Shown here: positions 7,841-12,692 of the stretch, piece by piece
Position numbering within the stretch: the stretch's first letter is position 1
How the letters are laid out: each line of letters starts with the position of its first letter
DNA from: an uncultured Eisenbergiella sp.
Lineage (GTDB): Bacteria; Bacillota; Clostridia; Lachnospirales; Lachnospiraceae
Direction: 5' to 3'
Length of the DNA stretch: 12,692 nucleotides
NCBI GenBank assembly: GCA_948960675.1
Contig: CARDPF010000066.1
Location: forward strand, 1 to 12,692
Notes under the pieces: generated by a model
Told to the model about the DNA's origin: nothing
Database searches by the model: none
What the model saw: the letters and a program-made list of their open reading frames with translations, nothing else
Program-made: the position numbers and the translations under genes

Positions 7841-7869
7841 TTGACTTTACGTTTCCATCCCTTTATAAT
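7841..7869 (+). promoter_or_regulatory. Sigma-A promoter of the nucleoside hydrolase gene
   Basis: TTGACT (7841-7846), a 17-base spacer, and a perfect TATAAT (7864-7869). Transcription should start near 7876, giving a leader of about 40 bases that ends in the AAGGAGG ribosome binding site. This is the strongest promoter-like sequence in the window. Confidence 0.85.
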
Positions 7870-7902
7870 GATTTTAGATTTCATGCACATCGTTATCCAA
7901 AG

Positions 7903-7909
7903 AAGGAGG
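7903..7909 (+). promoter_or_regulatory. Ribosome binding site fixing the hydrolase start
   Basis: AAGGAGG with six bases to ATG 7916. It decides against the far upstream in-frame ATG at 7769, which lies ahead of the promoter. Confidence 0.85.
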
Positions 7910-7915
7910 AACGCC

Positions 7916-8845
7916 ATGACCGCCCAATATCTCAAAAACCTACAGGTTCCCGCCGGCAAAGTCGACGTAGTAATTGATTCGGACACGTTTAACGAAATTG
8001 ATGACCAGTTCGCCATCGCCTATCTGCTGGCCTCTTCGGACAGGCTGTGTCTCAAGGCGCTCTATGCCGCCCCGTTTTTTAACTCCCATTCCACATCGCC
8101 CAAGGACGGTATGGAAAAAAGCCATGCCGAAATGCTGCGTCTCCTTGCCCTGACCGGCAGGCAGGAGTTTGTCCCTGTCACCTACAAAGGATCCGAAACC
8201 TACCTTCCTGCCGAGGACACCCCCGTATATTCGCAGGCCGCCCAAAACCTTGCGGAAAGGGCCATGTCTTACTCTGCCCAAAATCCTTTATACATTGTCG
8301 CCATAGGCGCCATCACCAACGTCGCCTCCGCATTGCTTTTGCGCCCGGAAATCGCGGACAAAATCGTTGTCATATGGCTTGGCGGCAATGGCAGGGACTA
8401 CCATGACAATAAAGAATTCAACCTAATGCAGGATGTGGCCGCCGCCAGGGTCATATTCAAAAGCGGGGCCCCCATCGTCCAGCTTCCCTGTCAGGGCGTC
8501 GTCAGCGGCTTTGCCGTCTCCCTGCCGGAAATGGAACACTATCTGTCTGGCAAAAACGCACTGTGCGACTTTTTGCTGCGCCGCGTACAGGACGAAGTGT
8601 CCGCTTACGCAAAAGGATGCGCTATAAGCCGCGTCCTCTGGGATGTGACCGCCGTCGCCTGGCTGTTGAACGATGATAACCGCTTTCTGCTCGCAAGACT
8701 GGCAAGTCTTCCCGTTCCCCAATACGACGGCTTCTGCGCCTATGACCAGAGCCGCTTTATCCAATATGTATACGCCATCCACCGCGACAGTCTTGCCACC
8801 GACCTGTTCTTAAAGCTGACCGGTCAGCCCCTTACCACCTCATAA
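7916..8845 (+). CDS. Nucleoside hydrolase, divergent IUNH-family branch
   Basis: 309 residues, normal length for inosine/uridine-preferring nucleoside hydrolases, which split ribonucleosides into base and ribose using a Ca2+ held by an N-terminal Asp cluster. The N-terminal motif is DSDTFNEIDDQ (21-31), with two more residues between the Asp pairs than the usual DTDPGIDDA. Other family blocks are present: GAITNVASALLLRPE (131-145), GGN (156-158), and EFNLMQD (167-173) matching the usual EFNxxxDPEAA. In place of the C-terminal HDxxA is WDVTA (242-246), so the metal-binding Asp243 is kept but the proton-donating His is Trp. No signal peptide, so cytoplasmic. It is divergent from the nucleoside importer, suggesting that imported nucleosides are its substrate. 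It ends 22 bases inside the convergent GNAT gene. Family assignment is firm; the substrate is inferred. Confidence 0.88.
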   Translation: MTAQYLKNLQVPAGKVDVVIDSDTFNEIDDQFAIAYLLASSDRLCLKALYAAPFFNSHSTSPKDGMEKSHAEMLRLLALTGRQEFVPVTYKGSETYLPAEDTPVYSQAAQNLAERAMSYSAQNPLYIVAIGAITNVASALLLRPEIADKIVVIWLGGNGRDYHDNKEFNLMQDVAAARVIFKSGAPIVQLPCQGVVSGFAVSLPEMEHYLSGKNALCDFLLRRVQDEVSAYAKGCAISRVLWDVTAVAWLLNDDNRFLLARLASLPVPQYDGFCAYDQSRFIQYVYAIHRDSLATDLFLKLTGQPLTTS

Positions 8846-9588
8846 GCCGTATAGGCATGATCAAAATGATATCCCAGCTTTTGTGCCAGCGCCAGCGACC
8901 AGGGATTCTGCGCATCCCAGCCGGGATACCATCCCCGCTCCAGACAGTCCAAAATCAGCTTTGCCCCGCAGATTTTGGCAAATCCCTGCCTCCTGCAATC
9001 CTTACGTGTATCAATTTCAACCTCGATGCCCCCCTCATAGCTGGTGTAAGAGGAAGCCCCGCTGACAGGTTCCCCATCCTTTAACAAAACCACGCCCAGT
9101 CCATACTTTTGATAGCGCGCAAAGTCTTCGTACTGGGAGACCAAGTCCTTGCACCATGCCGTTTTTTGGCACTGCCAAAACAACGCTTCCCCCATTTCCT
9201 GCAAGACATAACCGCCGGGCACTGCACCCGCCATCGCCCGCAGCTTTTCCCGGTCAAAAACGTCCGGCTCCTTCTTTGTGGCATACCGCGTCACTTTTCT
9301 GGCATTTTGGGGGTAACAGGACTCCAACAGCTTTTCCCATGCCGCATCCTGCGGAACCATAATGACAAAATTCTGCACTTTCTTCGGCCAAAATAAAGCC
9401 AGTTCCCTGTCGGGCTTTCCGGCCAAAAAGCAAAAATCCCCCAGCCACGCCATGGCCGAAACCGGATTTTGCGACGAATCCCCATACAGATTCCCCATCA
9501 CCCCCTGCAGACAGGACCATATCATCGTTTCCTGCCACCCTGCAAACAAGGGCGCTGCATTCTTCGCCTGTTTTATCGAAAAAATCAT
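8824..9588 (-). CDS. GNAT-family N-acetyltransferase (ZmaR-like GNAT_acetyltr_2 type)
   Basis: 254 residues. The C-terminal part carries the GNAT core: strand VEIDTRKD, acetyl-CoA pyrophosphate loop RRQGFA (the R/Q-x-x-G-x-A signature), helix KICGAKLILDCLERG, and the WDAQNPWSLALAQKLGY segment typical of motif B. The N-terminal 130 residues are divergent and Trp-rich, as in GNAT proteins of the zwittermicin-resistance-related type. Acetyl acceptor unknown. ATG 9588 follows AAGGGGG by five bases. It is transcribed in the same direction as the kinase/AraM genes, 99 bases downstream of the kinase, and its end overlaps the convergent hydrolase gene. No functional link to pentose use is evident. 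Confidence 0.83.
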   Translation of the reverse strand: MIFSIKQAKNAAPLFAGWQETMIWSCLQGVMGNLYGDSSQNPVSAMAWLGDFCFLAGKPDRELALFWPKKVQNFVIMVPQDAAWEKLLESCYPQNARKVTRYATKKEPDVFDREKLRAMAGAVPGGYVLQEMGEALFWQCQKTAWCKDLVSQYEDFARYQKYGLGVVLLKDGEPVSGASSYTSYEGGIEVEIDTRKDCRRQGFAKICGAKLILDCLERGWYPGWDAQNPWSLALAQKLGYHFDHAYTAYEVVRG

Positions 9589-9649
9589 TTTTCCCCCTTA
9601 ATTCACGGTTGAAAAGCTGTCACAAATGGCTTTTTAGCCTAACTTACAC

Positions 9650-9671
9650 AAAAATCCATATAAAGCTATGG
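9650..9671 (-). terminator. Weak possible terminator after the FGGY kinase gene
   Basis: On the minus strand CCATA and TATGG form a 5-base-pair stem with a 6-base loop, followed by ATTTTTG. A short GC-rich stem (GGGCC/GGCCC) directly after the kinase stop codon precedes it. The stem is AT-rich and short, so read-through into the GNAT gene is likely. Confidence 0.3.
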
Positions 9672-9687
9672 GCGGGCCCCCGGCCCC

Positions 9688-11292
9688 TTACGCCTTTGGC
9701 GGCAGGACGCGCACCGCCGCCTCCTGCAGGCAAAGCGCCGCCTGATAGGTTTCCATATAGGCGGCAAAGCCTTCTGCGTCTTCCCTGTCAGGTTCCGTCA
9801 CATTCCCCGCTGCATTTTGAAAAACCCTCTGTTCCAAAAATGCCTCCAGGCTTTCCCCTTCCCTCCGGTCTGCCATATAAGCGGCTAAAAGCGCCATCCC
9901 CCAAGGCCCCCCTTCGCCCGCCGTATGAAAGACCGCAACCGGAACTCCCATGGCGGCCGCCAAAAGGCGCTGCATCACGCCCGCCGTCTTAAACAGCCCG
10001 CCGTGCCCGTACAGCCGGTCCACCCTGACTGCTTCCTCCCGGAACAAAATTTCACAGCCGATCCGCAAGACTGCCAGGGCGGCATACAGGTTTGCGCGCA
10101 TGAAATTTGCCAGCGAAAAGGCGGCGTCCGGCCTGCGGACAAGCAGTGGCCTGCCGTCCTCCAGTCCGATCACCGGCTCCCCGGAATAGCAGTTATAAGC
10201 TAAAAGACCGCCGCAATCCCTGTCCCCCTCCAACGCTTTTTGGAACAAAACGCCATAGAGACGGTCTTTCCCGATTTTTATGTCCATACATTGTGCAAAT
10301 TCGTCCAACAGGCTAAGCCAGGCATTGATGTCCGGCGAACAGGTACAGCAGTGCACCATCGCCGCCGGTCTGCCTGTGGGCGTGGCAAAAATGCCGATTT
10401 CACGGTGGGGCTTTTTGAGCCCATGCTCCAAAATCACCGTTGCAAAAATCGAAGTACCGGCAGATATATTCCCCGTCCTCTCCAAAACGGAATTGGTGGC
10501 CACCATACCGGTCTGCACGTCCCCTTCCGGCGGCGCAAAGGGAATGCCCGCTTCCAGGTTCCCGCTTGCGTCCAAAAGACACGCCCCTTCCCGGGTCAGC
10601 AGGCCCGCTATCTCCCCTGCCGTCAGGATCTTGGGCAAAATCTCCGGAAGCTTCCACGGATATGCCTGCACCCGCTCCAGGCTACAAAACCGTTCCATCA
10701 TTTCCGGATGGTATTTTTTGCCCCCATCCTCCAGCGGAAACATGCCGGATGCCTCTCCCGCTCCCAGCACCTTCTCCCCGGTAAGCTTCCAGACCACGTA
10801 TCCTTCCAGCGTGGTCAAAAAGGCAATCCTCTCCACATGGGGCTCCCGGTCCAAAACTGCCTGATACAAATGGGCAATACTCCAACGGGGCGGAATGTTA
10901 AAAGAAAACAATTCCGAAAGTTCCTCCGCCGCCTGCGCAGCGGTCGTATTTCTCCAGGTACGAAACGGCGTCAGCAGATTTCCTTCCGCGTCAAAGGGCA
11001 GGTAACCGTGCATCATGGCCGATACGCCGATTCCCCCAAGACGTTTGAGGGTAATTCCGTATTTTTTTAACACTTCTTCTGCCACTTTCTGATAGCAGTC
11101 CCGAATCCCTACCCAGACGGCGTCCAGACTGTATGTCCAATAGCCGTCCTCCAGCCGGTTCTCCCAGACATGCTCTCCCATCGCAAGGGGCTTATAATCC
11201 CCGCCGATCAATACCGCCTTGATCCGGGTGGAACCCAATTCGATTCCCAATACGGCCCTGCCGTCCTCCAAAAATTTTTTCCCGTTTTCCAT
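9688..11292 (-). CDS. FGGY-family carbohydrate kinase, pentulose (ribulokinase-like) type
   Basis: 534 residues from ATG 11292, a typical FGGY length. This start places the phosphate-1 motif LGIELGSTRIKAVLI at 15-29, as in related proteins. A longer frame from TTG 11337 adds 15 residues with no family match. Other motifs: substrate-side SAMMHGYLPFD (91-101) and RTWRN (111-115), PEGDVQTGM with the likely catalytic Asp258, phosphate-2 TGNISAGTSIF (273-283), and the adenosine-site GHGGLFKTAGVMQ (429-441), which matches the second FGGY signature. It should phosphorylate a ketopentose with ATP in the cytoplasm. Clostridial relatives I recall sit with AraM- and arabinose-type genes, so L-ribulose is the leading candidate, with D-ribulose or xylulose possible. 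It starts 51 bases after the AraM stop and is probably co-transcribed with it. The ribosome binding site is weak. Confidence 0.87.
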   Translation of the reverse strand: MENGKKFLEDGRAVLGIELGSTRIKAVLIGGDYKPLAMGEHVWENRLEDGYWTYSLDAVWVGIRDCYQKVAEEVLKKYGITLKRLGGIGVSAMMHGYLPFDAEGNLLTPFRTWRNTTAAQAAEELSELFSFNIPPRWSIAHLYQAVLDREPHVERIAFLTTLEGYVVWKLTGEKVLGAGEASGMFPLEDGGKKYHPEMMERFCSLERVQAYPWKLPEILPKILTAGEIAGLLTREGACLLDASGNLEAGIPFAPPEGDVQTGMVATNSVLERTGNISAGTSIFATVILEHGLKKPHREIGIFATPTGRPAAMVHCCTCSPDINAWLSLLDEFAQCMDIKIGKDRLYGVLFQKALEGDRDCGGLLAYNCYSGEPVIGLEDGRPLLVRRPDAAFSLANFMRANLYAALAVLRIGCEILFREEAVRVDRLYGHGGLFKTAGVMQRLLAAAMGVPVAVFHTAGEGGPWGMALLAAYMADRREGESLEAFLEQRVFQNAAGNVTEPDREDAEGFAAYMETYQAALCLQEAAVRVLPPKA

Positions 11293-11343
11293 ACGCCTGC
11301 TTTCTTTGCCATGCCCTGCCGCCACAGCCACTGTCAATGCCCA

Positions 11344-12588
11344 TTACCCTGCCATCATCCGGCGCAGCCGCATAAGCGTCAGCCGGTTGCGCGCAACCGG
11401 GGAAAGATCCAACAAAAGACCCGCTTTTTGTGTTGCGATTCCCAGATCCGCAAGTTCTGCCTTCGCCCCGATCACCCGGTACAAATCCCGCAGTTTTTCC
11501 GGCCCCGGAATCCCCAAGATCACTGCGCGGACCTCCTCCCAATGCCTCTCCATCGTCTCCTTTGTGATGCCCTGCGCGCAATCCTGCCGGTTTTCCTCCA
11601 TCAGCCCCTTGGCCAGCTCTTTCCCAAAAGTTTCCAGCAAAAAACCGTCCCCCGGCTTTTGGTAATCCTTCCATTCTATGTGATTCTTTCCGGCCAGACG
11701 GTGGTATTCGGCGCTGGCCAAAATGGTCGCCACCCCTACCTTTTCCCCGTGCAGGGCATCGGTGGAAATGCCTAAACTGGCAGGAGCCGTCTCGATCAGG
11801 TGGGAAATATGGTGCTCCGCCCCCGATGCCGGGCGGGAATTGCCCATCAGCTGCATCGCCAGTCCCGACAGCAGCAGGCCATAGGTCAGCTTTTCAAAAG
11901 CGGCCGTCTCCTTCTGTGCAATCCCCTTGGCGCTGTCCAGCACGGCATTTGTCGCTTCCTCCATCATGGAACTGATTTCCTTACAGTAATACTCCCCCGT
12001 CAGCAGGGCGGAAATTTTCCAGTCCGATAACGCCACATATTTTCCCACCATATCGCCAAAGCCTGACCGGGCCAAAAACAGGGGCGCACGGGCAATAACG
12101 TCCAAATCCGCCGCCACAAACTTCGGCGCCCGGGTGGCGATGGTCTTTTTGCAGCCGTTCCAGGTCATGGCCGCCACCGAAGAGCAAAAGCCGTCCACGC
12201 TGGCCGCCGTGGGACAGGAAACAAAGGGAAGATTTCTCTCATAGGCACAATACCGGGTAATGTCGTGCACCGTGCCCGCCCCCACCGCAAGCAGATACCC
12301 TGCCTTTTGCGACAGCTTTTCCAGCACAAGCGCGACGGCCTTTTCGTTGGCGTGCAGGTTTTGCGCATCCAAAACAATTTCCTGGTCTGCGGCAGGTCTT
12401 ACACCCTCTGTGGCCCGGTAAGTATTCTCGTCATAAACAGCGGTACAAAAGCCGTCCAGCCCTGCCTGCGCCAAATAGATGTCCAGCTTTCCCAGACAGC
12501 CGCTCTCCACCACACAAAAATCCGTCGTCATCTCATGTTTTTGGCCGCAGGAGCACTCCCTGCGGTATTCTTTCGCGTCAATCCTCAT
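11344..12588 (-). CDS. araM: AraM/EgsA-type sn-glycerol-1-phosphate dehydrogenase
   Basis: 414 residues, close to the 394 of B. subtilis AraM (EgsA), a metal- and NAD(P)H-dependent enzyme reducing dihydroxyacetone phosphate to sn-glycerol-1-phosphate. The N-terminal half has the nucleotide-binding block AVGAGTVHDITRY (101-113) and the phosphate-binding segment PTAASVDGFCSS (126-137). The metal-binding half has GFGDMVGKY (Asp179), SGAEHHISH (His259/260) and LHGEKVGV (His280), in line with the Asp-His-His ligand set of the iron-dependent dehydrogenase superfamily. The start follows GGGGAGAGG by about eight bases. In B. subtilis araM lies inside the arabinose operon, and here it is directly upstream of an FGGY kinase. 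Its role in pentose use is not obvious from chemistry; ether-lipid or sugar-phosphate functions are both possible. The family call is firm; the exact substrate is less so. Confidence 0.88.
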   Translation of the reverse strand: MRIDAKEYRRECSCGQKHEMTTDFCVVESGCLGKLDIYLAQAGLDGFCTAVYDENTYRATEGVRPAADQEIVLDAQNLHANEKAVALVLEKLSQKAGYLLAVGAGTVHDITRYCAYERNLPFVSCPTAASVDGFCSSVAAMTWNGCKKTIATRAPKFVAADLDVIARAPLFLARSGFGDMVGKYVALSDWKISALLTGEYYCKEISSMMEEATNAVLDSAKGIAQKETAAFEKLTYGLLLSGLAMQLMGNSRPASGAEHHISHLIETAPASLGISTDALHGEKVGVATILASAEYHRLAGKNHIEWKDYQKPGDGFLLETFGKELAKGLMEENRQDCAQGITKETMERHWEEVRAVILGIPGPEKLRDLYRVIGAKAELADLGIATQKAGLLLDLSPVARNRLTLMRLRRMMAG

Positions 12589-12608
12589 CCTTTTTCCTCT
12601 CCCCTTGC

Positions 12609-12644
12609 GTTACCATTGGCGGCCCGAAAGCCGCCCCTGGTAAC
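12609..12644. repeat. Intercistronic hairpin upstream of araM
   Basis: GTTACCA (12609-12615) pairs with TGGTAAC (12638-12644), and GGCGGC (12618-12623) with GCCGCC (12630-12635). The two stems are split by a symmetric two-base internal loop and closed by a 6-base loop. No U-tract follows on either strand. It fills most of the 64-base space between the upstream gene's stop and the araM ribosome binding site, so it may be an mRNA processing or stability element, or a weak attenuator. Confidence 0.65.
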
Positions 12645-12652
12645 GATTCCTG

Positions 12653-12692
12653 CTATTTGTCCCCGATCTTTTCCCACATCCTGTCCACATAG
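12653..12692 (-). CDS. C-terminal end of an unidentified gene upstream of araM
   Basis: The minus strand reads YVDRMWEKIGDK and then TAG (12655-12653), running off the window. Spacing and shared strand suggest it belongs to the araM/kinase transcription unit. The 12 residues do not match the C-termini I know for L-arabinose isomerase or L-ribulose-5-phosphate 4-epimerase, so no function is offered. Confidence 0.5.
   Translation of the reverse strand, partial: YVDRMWEKIGDK

Noticed and set aside
7769..7915. N-terminal extension of the nucleoside hydrolase from ATG 7769
   Set aside because: It would translate half of the large palindrome and lies upstream of the promoter; ATG 7916 has an ideal AAGGAGG and fits the family N-terminus.
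10240..11070. A 276-codon plus-strand open frame opposite the FGGY kinase
   Set aside because: Wholly antisense to a kinase with intact motifs; Arg/Gln/His/Pro-rich shadow composition.
11287..11300. Shared GCAGGCGTATGGA at the starts of the FGGY kinase and the histidine kinase (2239-2251)
   Set aside because: A 13-base match including the start codon; too short and without dyad symmetry to call a regulatory element.
11293..11337. TTG start adding 15 residues to the FGGY kinase
   Set aside because: Rare start codon and no match to the family N-terminus; ATG 11292 begins with the expected short lead into the phosphate-1 motif. The weak ribosome binding site leaves some doubt.

Overview
The window looks like part of a gut-type Clostridia genome, most likely Lachnospiraceae. 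The reasons are moderate-to-high GC (roughly mid-50s percent by eye), strong AGGAGG-type ribosome binding sites, and protein types typical of that family: a BMP-lipoprotein nucleoside ABC transporter, a soluble GAF/PAS sensor kinase, and an AraM-type dehydrogenase beside an FGGY sugar kinase. No RNA genes, CRISPR arrays, insertion sequences or phage genes were seen.

Layout. Bases 1-121 hold a plus-strand fragment of an unrelated gene, possibly an MMPL-type exporter. It stops exactly at an EcoRI-type GAATTC (116-121), where the 3' end of a minus-strand sensor histidine kinase (121-2243) is also cut off. Both genes breaking at one restriction site suggests a chimeric join, although a natural rearrangement is possible. 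Upstream of the kinase on the minus strand lies a four-gene nucleoside-type ABC transporter, transcribed in the order BMP lipoprotein (6366-7592), double ATPase (4493-6034), permease 1 (3364-4500), permease 2 (2332-3291). A 331-base structured gap with an intrinsic terminator separates the binding-protein gene from the ATPase gene. This would let the lipoprotein be made in excess.

Divergent from the transporter is a nucleoside hydrolase (7916-8845, plus strand). Between the two starts lie a good promoter for each side, a near-perfect 68-base palindrome (7755-7822) and a small operator-like palindrome touching it (7822-7836). The hydrolase converges with, and overlaps by 22 bases, a GNAT acetyltransferase gene (8824-9588, minus). 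Further upstream on the minus strand are an FGGY-family pentulose-type kinase (9688-11292) and an AraM/EgsA-type glycerol-1-phosphate dehydrogenase (11344-12588). At the edge is the last 12 codons of an unidentified gene.

How the genes may work together. The transporter would import nucleosides and the divergent hydrolase would split them into base and free pentose. The kinase/AraM pair resembles an L-arabinose (pentose) utilisation block. The hydrolase belongs to a divergent branch in which the usual catalytic His of the HDxxA motif is Trp. The most interesting items are the EcoRI-site junction, the structured gap inside the transporter operon, the large palindrome with its neighbouring operator-like site, and the unusual hydrolase active site.
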